Assembly (NCBI GenBank): GCA_013286045.1
Contig: JABDGM010000005.1
Coordinates: 1-64,000, forward strand
DNA: 64,000 nt
Source of the DNA: Planctomycetota bacterium
Lineage (GTDB): Bacteria; Planctomycetota; Planctomycetia; Pirellulales; Lacipirellulaceae
Direction of reading: 5' to 3'
Shown: positions 43,606-52,114 of the stretch, one piece after another
How positions within the stretch are numbered: the stretch's first letter is position 1
How the letters are laid out: the number at the start of each line of letters is the position of its first letter
Notes under the pieces: generated by a model
Database searches by the model: none
What the model was told of the DNA's origin: nothing
The model's input: the letters and a program-made list of their open reading frames with translations, nothing else
Position numbers and translations under genes: made by a program

Positions 43606-45411
43606 ATGAATCTCACAGCCATCGACTGGGTCATCATGGCGGTGTACCTGGTCTTCGTATTGGGGATCGGGTTCTGGCTACGCCGATCGATCCGCACCAG
43701 TACCGATTTCTTCCTTTCCGGCCGTTCCATTCCCGCATGGGTCTGCGGCCTTGCATTCATCTCCGCCAATTTGGGCGCTCAGGAAGTGATCGGCATGGGC
43801 GCGTCGGGAGCCCAATACGGCATCGCGACGAGCCACTTTTATTGGATTGGCGCGATCCCGGCGATGGTTTTCGTTGGCATCTTTATGATGCCGTTTTACT
43901 ACGGCTCACGTGCCCGTTCCGTCCCCGAGTATTTGAAGCTGCGGTTCGATGAGAAAACGCGCGGCTTCAATGCGATCACATTTGCGGTGATGACGGTGTT
44001 CTCGTCGGGGATTTCGATGTACGCAATGGCGAAGATCATTAAATCGCTTCACCTGTTCGATGAAGCCTTCGCCTGGGCCCATGTCGCGCCAGAGCGAATC
44101 TTTGACGCTTCGATTCTCATCTCTTCGTTGATCGTGCTGATCTACATATTCCTGGGCGGCTTGACGAGCGCAATTTACAATGAGGTGCTTCAGTTTTTCT
44201 TGATCGTGGCAGGCTTTTTGCCGCTGGTGTGGCTGGGACTGCGAAACGTCGGAGGTCTTTCGGGACTTGCTGAAAAAGCGCCGGCCGGGTTTATGCATTC
44301 CTGGAAAGGAATGTCGAACACCGCAGAAAACCCGCTGGGCATCGAATGGTTCGGCCTGGCGATGGGGTTAGGATTTGTGCTTTCATTTGGCTACTGGTGC
44401 ACCGATTTTCTTGTTGTGCAGCGCGCCATGGCGGCGGAATCGATGAGCGCGGCGCGGCGCACGCCGCTCATTGCAGCGGTACCCAAGATGTTTTTTCCAT
44501 TCCTGGTTATCGTGCCAGGAATCATCGCAGTTTCATTGCCCTCCACAGTTCCGATGCCGAATACCGTTGCAAGTGATGGCTCGACGAACGCACTTGCGCG
44601 AAAGGGCATCATTCCTCAAAAAGTTGACGAAAAAACAGGGAAACCGGAATTTGATACGGCGGGCAACCCAGTGCTCGATTACACACTGGCAATCCCAAAT
44701 ATGTTGATGTTTTACTTTCCGACAGGCATCCTCGGATTGGGGCTTACGGCCTTGTTGGCAAGCTTCATGTCCGGCATGGCGGGAAACGTAACGGCGTTTA
44801 ACACCGTGTTTACTTACGACATCTACCAAAGCTACATACATCCTGGCGCGACCGACCGCCACTATCTGTGGATTGGTCGCATTGCCACAGTGGGAGGTAT
44901 CGCCTTATCTATCGCAGCGGCTTATGCGGCAATGCAATCTGAAAACATTATGAACATGCTGCAGCTGGTGTTCGGATTTGTGAATGCTCCCCTGCTTGCC
45001 ACATTTCTTCTGGGCATGTTTTGGAAGCGGGCCAGCGCGAATGGAGCATTTTTTGGACTGCTTGCCGGCACGGCGGCAGCAGCGATCCACCACGGGCTGA
45101 CCTTGCCGGAAGGCGCGGCCTGGGGCATCAAAGGAGGTTGGTTGACGGGCGGCAGTTGGATCGCTCACACGTACCACAGAGAGATGGCCGCAAACTTCTG
45201 GACGGCGATTTGGGCATGGGCCATCTGTTTCATAGTGACCGTCGTCGTGAGCTTGTTTACCGCTCCGCGCGATGAGCGGGAACTCGTTGGTTTGGTCTAC
45301 TCGCTGACGGAGCGCCCCAAGGATGAAGGCGGTAGCTGGTACAATCGACCGATTACACTGGGCGTTGCCGTACTGTTGATGACCGTCGCGCTGAACTTCT
45401 TCTTCTGGTAA
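43606..45411 (+). CDS. SSS-family sodium/sugar symporter
   Basis: 601 residues, about 14 membrane helices. The N-terminus (DWVIMAVYLVFVLGIGFWLRRSI, DFFLSGRSIPAWVCGLAFISANLGAQEVIGM) is close to SGLT-type symporters, where the TSSNxGAxxxxG stretch forms the Na+ and sugar site. It imports a sugar with Na+; galactose is the likely substrate because it is divergently transcribed from galT. About 80 residues of loop around KVDEKTGKPEFDTAGN form an extra extracytoplasmic insertion. Start at ATG 43606, GGAAGG about 9 nt upstream. Complete. Confidence 0.88.
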   Translation: MNLTAIDWVIMAVYLVFVLGIGFWLRRSIRTSTDFFLSGRSIPAWVCGLAFISANLGAQEVIGMGASGAQYGIATSHFYWIGAIPAMVFVGIFMMPFYYGSRARSVPEYLKLRFDEKTRGFNAITFAVMTVFSSGISMYAMAKIIKSLHLFDEAFAWAHVAPERIFDASILISSLIVLIYIFLGGLTSAIYNEVLQFFLIVAGFLPLVWLGLRNVGGLSGLAEKAPAGFMHSWKGMSNTAENPLGIEWFGLAMGLGFVLSFGYWCTDFLVVQRAMAAESMSAARRTPLIAAVPKMFFPFLVIVPGIIAVSLPSTVPMPNTVASDGSTNALARKGIIPQKVDEKTGKPEFDTAGNPVLDYTLAIPNMLMFYFPTGILGLGLTALLASFMSGMAGNVTAFNTVFTYDIYQSYIHPGATDRHYLWIGRIATVGGIALSIAAAYAAMQSENIMNMLQLVFGFVNAPLLATFLLGMFWKRASANGAFFGLLAGTAAAAIHHGLTLPEGAAWGIKGGWLTGGSWIAHTYHREMAANFWTAIWAWAICFIVTVVVSLFTAPRDERELVGLVYSLTERPKDEGGSWYNRPITLGVAVLLMTVALNFFFW

Positions 45412-45441
45412 TAGCGTTCCATTCTGGTGAGGGCTTCAAAT

Positions 45442-45732
45442 ATGCGACTCGATATTCGCTTGCCAATAGGCCTGATGTTCGCAGTGATCGGTGCGCTCCT
45501 CACCGTCTATGGCATCGCGTTTTCCGACAACGCAATCTACGAACGATCGCTCGGAATTAACATCAACTTATGGTGGGGAGCGATACTATTGGCGTTCGGT
45601 GTGGTGATGTTTTGGTTGGGCCGGCGCGGAACGTCATCCGTCCAGCCGGCAGATGACACCGCCGAAGGCCGCAACCTGGAACAGCGCGAGGCGAACGTCG
45701 AATCGGCCGGCCGAAAACGAGGCGGTCATTAA
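45442..45732 (+). CDS. Small two-helix membrane protein
   Basis: 96 residues from ATG 45442, with GAGGG upstream. Two hydrophobic segments (IGLMFAVIGALLTVYGIAFS and WWGAILLAFGVVMFWLG) and a charged, disordered C-terminal tail. No known family, though small proteins of this shape often follow SSS symporters and may be accessory subunits. It is 30 nt downstream of the symporter gene and likely co-transcribed with it. Confidence 0.7.
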   Translation: MRLDIRLPIGLMFAVIGALLTVYGIAFSDNAIYERSLGININLWWGAILLAFGVVMFWLGRRGTSSVQPADDTAEGRNLEQREANVESAGRKRGGH

Positions 45733-45795
45733 TCCTGTTCGTCCGACCGGACGAAGCCTCGCCGACTACCTCGAATCTGGTCACACGCCGGCAGC

Positions 45796-45812
45796 CCCCG
45801 GCTCCGCCGGGG
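45796..45812. terminator. GC-rich hairpin between convergent genes
   Basis: Arms CCCCGGC and GCCGGGG with a 3-nt loop, followed by TTT on the plus strand. It lies between the small membrane gene (plus) and galK (minus). The wording of this element, GGCAGCCCCCGG with GGGTTTG, recurs after 61440, so it may be a dispersed repeat that works as a terminator. Confidence 0.5.
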
Positions 45813-45818
45813 TTTGGA

Positions 45819-46997
45819 TCACACGATGTGCGCACCGCGGGCAGGTCGAGTGGTGATAACCGTCGGCTCGACCCCGGTTTTCTTCTCGTAACCCGCCACG
45901 ATCGAATCCGCGACCTTATTCGCTAGGCTCGTTTCCACCAGCGAGACGGTGCAGCCGCCGAATCCGCCGCCCGTCATTCGTGATCCGATCACGCCGCCAG
46001 CAGGCCCAATTTCTCCAGCAATTTCAACAAGCGAATCGAGCTCGTCGCAGCTAACTTCAAAATCATCTCGCAAAGATTCGTGGCTGGCGTACATCAATTG
46101 GCCAACTTTGCTCCACTCGCCGGCTTTGATCGCGGTCGCCGCAGTCATTATGCGGGCAATCTCCGTAACGGCGTGGCGAGCTCGCCGAAATTCCACCGCT
46201 TCGAGTCTCGGTTGGGCACCCATCAACTGTTCGAGCGACACATCCCTCAACGATTTCACGCCGAGTTTTTTAGCAGCCGATTCGCACTTTGAGCGCCGCT
46301 CCGCATACTCGCCACCCGAGAGTTCATGCTTTACGTTCGAATTAATAATCAGCACCGTAATATTCGGATCGATGAACGGAATTTGCTCAATTTGTTGGGA
46401 GCGACAATCGAGCAGCATCAAATGGTCCGCCTGGCACATCGTGGAAGCGAACTGGTCCATGATGCCGCATGGCACGCCCGCGAACTTATGCTCCGCTTTC
46501 TGGCAAAGTAGCGCCTTCGTTGCCAGGTCGAGCGTCGTGCCAGTCATCGACTCGATGAGAGTTGCCGTGGCAACTTCAAACGCGGCACTGCTCGAAATCC
46601 CGCCGCCGACCGGGACGCTCGACTCTACCACCGCGTCGAAGGAAGTTAATCGCACATCGCGTTCCAGGAACCCCGACACGACGCCGGCAAAATAATTCGA
46701 CCAATGGCCTCGCTTTTCATGCGGCCGCGGCGAGGCCAGCGAGACGGTTACTTCGTCGTTCGTCGCTACGCTAAAAACGGCAGCGGTGCCGTCGTTCGTC
46801 GGCTTGGCGTCTGCTGCAACGACACAGTAGCGTTCAATCGCCATCGGCAGTACGAAGCCGTCGTTGTAGTCGATGTGCTCCCCAATCAGATTCACCCGAC
46901 CCGGCGCCGCGGCAATCCACTTTGGCCTTCGGCCAAACCGCGCGGTAAACGTTCCCGAAGCGTTCTCGACGAGTTGTTCCAAACCGCGTTTTGTCAT
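45819..46997 (-). CDS. galK: Galactokinase
   Basis: 392 residues from ATG 46997; the frame's extension to 47117 would overlap ubiA and is rejected. GHMP signatures: APGRVNLIGEHIDYNDGFVLP (galactokinase signature), PVGGGISSSAAFEVA (ATP loop) and GSRMTGGGFGGCTVSLV. It phosphorylates galactose at C-1 to feed GalT. The start is 17 nt after ubiA ends on the same strand, so it appears to be expressed from the ubiA transcript, separately from galT. Complete and of usual length. Confidence 0.95.
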   Translation of the reverse strand: MTKRGLEQLVENASGTFTARFGRRPKWIAAAPGRVNLIGEHIDYNDGFVLPMAIERYCVVAADAKPTNDGTAAVFSVATNDEVTVSLASPRPHEKRGHWSNYFAGVVSGFLERDVRLTSFDAVVESSVPVGGGISSSAAFEVATATLIESMTGTTLDLATKALLCQKAEHKFAGVPCGIMDQFASTMCQADHLMLLDCRSQQIEQIPFIDPNITVLIINSNVKHELSGGEYAERRSKCESAAKKLGVKSLRDVSLEQLMGAQPRLEAVEFRRARHAVTEIARIMTAATAIKAGEWSKVGQLMYASHESLRDDFEVSCDELDSLVEIAGEIGPAGGVIGSRMTGGGFGGCTVSLVETSLANKVADSIVAGYEKKTGVEPTVITTRPARGAHIV

Positions 46998-47014
46998 GCG
47001 GGATATTGTAACTT

Positions 47015-47941
47015 CTACGTGGCGTTGAGCCACTGCGTCAGCAAGTACGTGGGGATTAAAAATGAAAGCACCACGAATCCCCAATACGTTCCGTACTCTC
47101 CCGCGTATCCCACGCACAGCGCGGCGTCCAGCACGATCAGCGATTGCACGCAGTGCCGCACCGCGGCCTGAACCCGTGAGGGAGACGGCTCAAAGATCGC
47201 CAAAATGCATCGCCGCACAATGATCAGCCCAATCGCCGCCCACAACAAATACCATTTGCTGAATGAAATCTCGAGCGGCGGCCGGTTGTAGGTCAGCGGC
47301 GGCAGAAACGTGAGCAGAAGAACGCCACAGACAAGCGTCGAAAAACCAATCAACAACCGGCTCCGCGCACTTCGCCGCGCGTCGGTCCTTGCAAAAATCG
47401 TAACACCCAAAATGTATGTGCCGACTCCCCCCGCAATCAAAAGTTCCGAGCTGCCCCACGGAATCAGAAACAGACTCATACCCAGCAGCACATTCAAAAA
47501 CCGACACTCTCCCATTAGGAGCGGCGCCAACCGCGTGCGCTTGAGTGCACCGTCGTACAGCAATAGAACGATCGCCAGCAGCGAGGCGACAACGCCTGGC
47601 CGCCAATCGTTTGCATGAAGTGTGACGAACCACCCCAGTGCAACGCCAGCAGTTAACATCGACCAGCCGACAACCGTCGCACTCCGCAGTGAAATCCGCC
47701 CAGATGGAATCGGCCGTCCCGGCCGCTCAACGGCATCCACGTTGGCGTCAAATACGTCGTTCAGCACCATCCCGCTTAAGTAAAGCAGACAGGAAGCCGC
47801 GACGAGCATACCAAAGTCTCGCTCCTGCTCCGGCTCGATGCCCCGTTGCGTGACCACGAAGCCCATCGTGACGTCCGCCGCTGCCGTAAAGACGTTCGGC
47901 AACCGCAGAAGCTGAAGCCAGGCAGTAACGCGTCGCATCAT
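47015..47941 (-). CDS. UbiA-family prenyltransferase
   Basis: 308 residues with 8-9 predicted membrane helices. The first polyprenyl-diphosphate motif is NDVFDANVDAVERPGRPIPSG, the usual NDxxDxxxDxxxxPxRP of UbiA. The second aspartate-rich motif is not clear in the shorter second half. It transfers a prenyl group to an aromatic or other acceptor in the membrane. Upstream neighbour is a TIM-barrel isomerase one nucleotide away. Such pairs occur in the ebo cluster and its variants, but the other ebo genes are absent here, so substrate remains unknown. Confidence 0.85.
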   Translation of the reverse strand: MMRRVTAWLQLLRLPNVFTAAADVTMGFVVTQRGIEPEQERDFGMLVAASCLLYLSGMVLNDVFDANVDAVERPGRPIPSGRISLRSATVVGWSMLTAGVALGWFVTLHANDWRPGVVASLLAIVLLLYDGALKRTRLAPLLMGECRFLNVLLGMSLFLIPWGSSELLIAGGVGTYILGVTIFARTDARRSARSRLLIGFSTLVCGVLLLTFLPPLTYNRPPLEISFSKWYLLWAAIGLIIVRRCILAIFEPSPSRVQAAVRHCVQSLIVLDAALCVGYAGEYGTYWGFVVLSFLIPTYLLTQWLNAT

Positions 47942-47942
47942 G

Positions 47943-48788
47943 CTAATTGCCGGCCAATTGCTGCGTCAGAAATTGCTTGGCTTCCCGCGCCGCAGCATCG
48001 GGATCATCGAGATAGGGATACAGTTCCACCGTAAGCCAGCCGTCGTATCCAGTTTTGTCGATCTCCGCGAGCGTCGCCGCAAAATCGATTGCCCCGCGCC
48101 CCGGCACCAAATGTTGGTGAACCCGCGTCGCGGCGATGTCCTCCAGGTGATAATGCACCGTGTACTCCGCCATTTTCGCAATCCAATCCTGCGGATCTTC
48201 ACCAACGCAGTAGGCATGGCCCACGTCGAAATTCAATTGCACCATCGATGAGTCGACACGCTCATGAAATTCGAGAAACTGATCGAAGCGTTCGATGAGC
48301 AACTCCGGTTCCGGTTCGATCAAGATCGGCACGTCGTAGTGATCGGCCCATTCGACGCACGGCATGAACTCTTCGTAAAAGATGTCGAACGCCTCTTTAC
48401 GAGTCTGCCCCTCGGCGAGCGGTCCACCCGGTTCGGTCGTAATGTGCGGCGCGCCAAGATCGACGGCCAGCTTAAGCGCCCGCTTGGTGTGCTCACGGCG
48501 AATTGCACGATAGTGCGGATCGGGGTCAATCCAACTCGGATGCCAATACGGTTGCCGTAAATCTGCGATCGCGTTCATCATGAACGCATTGATGTTCGAG
48601 ATCGTCAGCTTATGTTTCGCCAGTGCATCACGAATCGCCCGCTTCTGCACTTCAAGCAGCCCCGCCGGCCAGGCATGCGGCACATCCGCCAGCAATTCGA
48701 TCCCCGTGTAGCCCAGCGCCGCCACGCGCGCGATCGCTTCCTCAATCGGGTAACGCAAGTAGGCGTTTGAGCTGAAAGCAAGCTTCAT
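47943..48788 (-). CDS. Xylose-isomerase-like TIM-barrel (AP endonuclease 2 family)
   Basis: 281 residues from ATG 48788 (MKLAFSSNAYLRYPIEEAIARVAALGYTGIELL), with no strong ribosome site; a longer start at 48815 would fall into the repeat. The barrel has the metal-site residues of sugar phosphate isomerase/epimerases: GIELLAD, ITTEPGG, IEPEPELL, NFDVGHAYC, YHLEDI and WLTVELYPY. It probably isomerises or epimerises a keto sugar or inosose, using a divalent metal. Genes ubiA and galK follow on the same strand. Complete. Confidence 0.85.
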   Translation of the reverse strand: MKLAFSSNAYLRYPIEEAIARVAALGYTGIELLADVPHAWPAGLLEVQKRAIRDALAKHKLTISNINAFMMNAIADLRQPYWHPSWIDPDPHYRAIRREHTKRALKLAVDLGAPHITTEPGGPLAEGQTRKEAFDIFYEEFMPCVEWADHYDVPILIEPEPELLIERFDQFLEFHERVDSSMVQLNFDVGHAYCVGEDPQDWIAKMAEYTVHYHLEDIAATRVHQHLVPGRGAIDFAATLAEIDKTGYDGWLTVELYPYLDDPDAAAREAKQFLTQQLAGN

Positions 48789-48790
48789 CA

Positions 48791-48868
48791 GAAAGGACCA
48801 ATGACCAATTCTCAATGACCAATACGAGCGACGACCTGGTTGGTCATTGGTGCTTGGTCATTGGTAAT
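48791..48868. repeat. ACCAATGACCA/TGGTCATTGGT nested inverted repeats
   Basis: Two half-copies of ACCAATGACC-type sequence (48797-48807 and 48813-48823) face two copies of TTGGTCATTGGT (48840-48851 and 48854-48865). The whole can fold into one or two hairpins. It lies between the stop of the downstream-facing dehydrogenase and the isomerase start, probably limiting read-through. It is a dispersed type of intergenic repeat reported in several bacterial genomes. Confidence 0.7.
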
Positions 48869-48870
48869 TC

Positions 48871-50385
48871 CTATTTCCGGCTCTCTCGCCACACAGGATC
48901 AAGATGCGAGTCATCCGACTTGGGCCACCGCGTGAGCGTCACCTTCTGCCGGGTGTAGAATTGAATACTCTCGGAGCCTTGAATATGCAGATCGCCGAAG
49001 AACGAGCGGTTCCACCCTGTAAACGGAAACCAAGCCATGGGGGCGGGCACACCCACATTGATACCGATCATGCCCGCGTTGAAATGCTGCTTAAACTGGC
49101 GGGCAGCGTAACCACTGCGCGTAAATATCACCGCACCGTTGCCGTACTCGCACTCATCGCCGACAGCCAGCGCCTCGTCCAGGTCGCCAGCGCGAACTAC
49201 CGAAAGTACCGGGCCAAAGATTTCTTCTTTCCACACCCGCATCGAAGGTTTTACGCGATCAACGACGCTGGGCCCCAGCAAAAAGCCTTCGGATTTGAAA
49301 TCCCGCCGACCATCGAGCGCCACGTTCGCGCCATCGCTCTTAGCGATGTCTAAATAACTCGCCACCTTATCGCGGTGCTCCGCACGGATAACAGGGCCCA
49401 TGTCGACGCCTTCATTGCCGTCCGTAGGCCCAACGCGCATCTTACCCGCATAATCGACTAAACCTTGCACGACGGGATCGCCCGCCTTACCGACCGCGAC
49501 CGCCACACTGCCCGCCATGCATCGTTGGCCCGCACATCCGTAGGCGCTTGCCGCGAGTTGCTTCACAGTTTGGTCCATGTCGGCATCCGGCATGATAATG
49601 AGGTGATTCTTCGCACCGCCCGCCGATTGCACACGTTTGCCGTTCGCCGTGCCGCGCTCGTAGATGTACTTCGCAATGGGTGTCGAGCCAACAAACGAAA
49701 TCGCCGCGACTTTCGGGTGATCGAGCAACGCATCGACACACTCTTTGTCGCCATGAACGATGTTGAACACGCCGTCCGGCAAGCCAGCCTCAGTGAGTAG
49801 CTCGCCCGTTCGAACCGCCGATAGCGGCACCTTTTCGGATGGCTTCAGCACAAACGTGTTGCCGCAGGTGAGCGCAATCGGAAACATCCACAGCGGCACC
49901 ATGAACGGGAAGTTGTACGGTGTAATTCCCACGCATACCCCAACCGGATGGCGAATCGCGTCCGCGTCCACATCGGTCGCAATGTTCGGCAGCACCTCGC
50001 CCATAATCAGGCTCGGAATTCCGCACGCGAATTCGACCACTTCGATGCCGCGATTAACCTCCGCCCGCGCTTCCGCAAGTGTCTTCCCGTGTTCACGGGT
50101 GACGATTGCCGCGAGCTCTTCGAAGTTTTGCTCGAGCAGGGCCCGAAAGCGAAACATCACCCGTGCCCGCTCGACGACAGGCGTGTTGCTCCAAGCCGGT
50201 AGCGCTGCCGCCGCCGCCTCAACAACGCGGCCAGTCTCCTCGGCCGTCGCGTAACCCACGCGGCCAATCACTTTGCCGGTGGAAGGGTTGTAAACATCGC
50301 CCGATCGCTTCGCCTTGAGCTCTGTCCACTTGCCATTGGAGAGCATAGGAACTGCTTCGAGCGACGGCGCGGTTGTGGTTGCCAT
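48871..50385 (-). CDS. mmsA: (Methyl)malonate-semialdehyde dehydrogenase, CoA-acylating
   Basis: 504 residues of the aldehyde dehydrogenase superfamily. The MMSDH pattern is clear: HPVGVCVGITPYNFPFMVPLWMFPIAL, GNTFVLKPSEKVPLS, GSTPIAKYIYERG, the nucleophile Cys in GCAGQRCMAGS, and a C-terminal GYNFPMPAPM-like segment (IGINVGVPAPMAWFPFTGW). It oxidises (methyl)malonate semialdehyde to acetyl- or propionyl-CoA. In this window the likely substrate is malonate semialdehyde, made from beta-alanine by the aminotransferase at 53875. It is divergent from the beta-ureidopropionase gene. The catalytic residues are intact. Confidence 0.92.
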   Translation of the reverse strand: MATTTAPSLEAVPMLSNGKWTELKAKRSGDVYNPSTGKVIGRVGYATAEETGRVVEAAAAALPAWSNTPVVERARVMFRFRALLEQNFEELAAIVTREHGKTLAEARAEVNRGIEVVEFACGIPSLIMGEVLPNIATDVDADAIRHPVGVCVGITPYNFPFMVPLWMFPIALTCGNTFVLKPSEKVPLSAVRTGELLTEAGLPDGVFNIVHGDKECVDALLDHPKVAAISFVGSTPIAKYIYERGTANGKRVQSAGGAKNHLIIMPDADMDQTVKQLAASAYGCAGQRCMAGSVAVAVGKAGDPVVQGLVDYAGKMRVGPTDGNEGVDMGPVIRAEHRDKVASYLDIAKSDGANVALDGRRDFKSEGFLLGPSVVDRVKPSMRVWKEEIFGPVLSVVRAGDLDEALAVGDECEYGNGAVIFTRSGYAARQFKQHFNAGMIGINVGVPAPMAWFPFTGWNRSFFGDLHIQGSESIQFYTRQKVTLTRWPKSDDSHLDPVWRESRK

Positions 50386-50404
50386 AATTTTCGCCTTCCA
50401 ATCG

Positions 50405-50424
50405 TTGGCGAGCCTGCGCTCGCC
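50405..50424. repeat. Short intergenic hairpin (GGCGAG/CTCGCC type)
   Basis: TGGCGAG and CTCGCCA frame a 6-nt loop, upstream of mmsA. It resembles the hairpins at 50511 and 59313, all built on GGCGAG...CTCGCC, which suggests a small family of dispersed palindromes. Confidence 0.5.
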
Positions 50425-50510
50425 ATTGAGACTTCAAAAACTCGTGGGCCCGGCCCACTCTACCACGTTCGTTTCGACCTGTTATATTAGCAGTTTCCCC
50501 ACAGGCAGTC

Positions 50511-50534
50511 AGCCGGCAAGCTTCGGCTCGCCGT
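50511..50534. repeat. Intergenic palindrome copy 1 (AGCCGGC...CTCGCCG)
   Basis: AGCCGGCAAGCTTCGGCTCG with an imperfect stem, before the beta-ureidopropionase gene. It matches the palindrome at 59313 except for a few bases. Confidence 0.5.
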
Positions 50535-50564
50535 TCCGAACACTTTTCGCCCTCGAGGTTTCCC

Positions 50565-51437
50565 ATGGCCCGCATCGTTCGTGGTGGTTTGATTCAGGCG
50601 ACACTTTGCGAACCCGCCACGTCGCCGGTCGAAAAAATCAAAAAGGCGATGATCGACAAGCACGTCGCCATGATCGACGACGCCGCCAAAAAGGGCATCG
50701 AAGTCATCTGCCTGCAGGAGCTCTTCTACGGCCCCTACTTCTGCGCCGAACAAGAGATCAAGTGGTACAACCTCACGGAAAAGGTGCCTGATGGTCCAAC
50801 CACCAAGTTAATGATGGACCTCGCCAAGAAGCACAAAATGGTCATCGTCGTACCGATGTACGAGGAAGACCTTCCTGGCGTGTACTACAACACCGCCTCG
50901 GTGATCGACGCCACCGGCGAGTATCTCGGCAAGTTCCGCAAGATCCACATCCCGCATTGTAACCCAGGCTTCTGGGAAAAGTTCTACTTCCGCCCCGGCA
51001 ACCTCGGCTACCCCGTGTTCGAAACAAAGGTCGGCAAGGTCGGCGTCTACATCTGCTACGACCGCCACTTTCCCGACGGTGCCCGCTGCCTCGGCCTCAA
51101 CGGAGCCGAGATCGTCTTCAACCCTTCGGCAACAGTCGCCGGCCTTAGCGAATACCTATGGAAGCTCGAACAACCGGCCCACGCCGTCGCCAACCAATAC
51201 TTCGTCGGCGCGATCAATCGCCCCGGCTGGGAAGAACCCTGGCGCATCGGCGAGTTCTACGGCCAAAGCTACTTCGTCGACCCGCGCGGCCAGTTCATCG
51301 CCCAGAGCGACAAGCGCGATAAAGACGATCTAGTCATCGCCGACATGGACTTCGACATGATCCGCGACGTCCGCAACGTCTGGCAATTTTTCCGCGACCG
51401 CCGCCCGGAAACCTACGGCGCGATCACTGCACTTTAA
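50565..51437 (+). CDS. Beta-ureidopropionase / N-carbamoyl amide hydrolase
   Basis: 290 residues of the nitrilase superfamily with the catalytic triad Glu52 (CLQELFYGPYFC), Lys126 (KFRKIHIPH) and Cys164 (VYICYDRHFP). The pattern GPYFCAEQ and RPGWEEPW fits beta-ureidopropionase and N-carbamoylputrescine amidase-type enzymes. Hydrolysis of N-carbamoyl-beta-alanine to beta-alanine, CO2 and NH3 is the third step of reductive pyrimidine breakdown, and the other steps are encoded nearby. The gene is preceded by an AGGTTTCCC-like weak ribosome site. Its stop overlaps the convergent PAP2 gene by 4 nt. Confidence 0.88.
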   Translation: MARIVRGGLIQATLCEPATSPVEKIKKAMIDKHVAMIDDAAKKGIEVICLQELFYGPYFCAEQEIKWYNLTEKVPDGPTTKLMMDLAKKHKMVIVVPMYEEDLPGVYYNTASVIDATGEYLGKFRKIHIPHCNPGFWEKFYFRPGNLGYPVFETKVGKVGVYICYDRHFPDGARCLGLNGAEIVFNPSATVAGLSEYLWKLEQPAHAVANQYFVGAINRPGWEEPWRIGEFYGQSYFVDPRGQFIAQSDKRDKDDLVIADMDFDMIRDVRNVWQFFRDRRPETYGAITAL

Positions 51438-52114
51438 GAGATAACCGAGCCATCTTGGCTCGGCCGTAATATCGCGATCGCCCAAACACCCACGATCGAT
51501 CCAAGAATCGCACCTGCGATCACGTCGCCGACGAAGTGGTAATCCATCGCCACGAGCGCAACGAGCATTGGCACGGCCAGGATCGCGTAAAGCCAACGTC
51601 CGCGCGGCAGCGTCAACCAAAACACTGCTGCAAACGCCGAAATCCTCGTTGCGTGCCCTGACGGAAAACTCCCGATATCATCGCCAACCTGAAACGGATG
51701 AAACCCGTACGCGCCGGTGCCAATCAGCGACGGATTATTATCCCGCCACGTCTCGGGCCAGTACCTCCCGCACAAATCCCCCAGCGACTCGCGAAACTGA
51801 TCGGCCACGATCAGACTCACGCACGCCAGAAACAACACGTGCTGCCATCGTCGCCACGGCCCAAACGCACGCCGCACCGCCAGGCCGATTAAAACGAGCG
51901 GCGACCAACTCTGCACGAGCGGCGGCGGCTCAGTCAGCCAGCGAAACTCTTCGACTTTAGCGATTTCATGGTTGTGCACGAAATACGCGACCGGACGGTC
52001 GACGAAGTAGTAACAAACTACCACCAAAGCAACACAAACCAGAATCGCAAGAATCGATTGCCTTAGAAGGCGATTAAACGGTTCGACTTGGTCGGACGCC
52101 AGGCTTTTAGTCAT
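51434..52114 (-). CDS. PAP2-family membrane phosphatase
   Basis: 226 residues from ATG 52114; a start at 52141 is possible. Six membrane helices. The PAP2 signature is present as RYWPETW (weak motif 1), SFPSGHATRISAFAAVFW (motif 2) and MDYHFVGDVIAGAILGS (motif 3) with the catalytic His pair. It hydrolyses lipid phosphates such as undecaprenyl diphosphate or phosphatidic acid in the membrane. It overlaps the NCS1 permease gene end by 8 nt on the same strand, so the two are probably co-transcribed even though the functions look unrelated. Confidence 0.85.
   Translation of the reverse strand: MTKSLASDQVEPFNRLLRQSILAILVCVALVVVCYYFVDRPVAYFVHNHEIAKVEEFRWLTEPPPLVQSWSPLVLIGLAVRRAFGPWRRWQHVLFLACVSLIVADQFRESLGDLCGRYWPETWRDNNPSLIGTGAYGFHPFQVGDDIGSFPSGHATRISAFAAVFWLTLPRGRWLYAILAVPMLVALVAMDYHFVGDVIAGAILGSIVGVWAIAILRPSQDGSVIS

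Noticed and set aside
47015-48788. UbiA plus isomerase as an ebo cluster.
   Set aside because: EboA, EboB, EboD and EboF-like genes are absent, and the isomerase is shorter than EboE.
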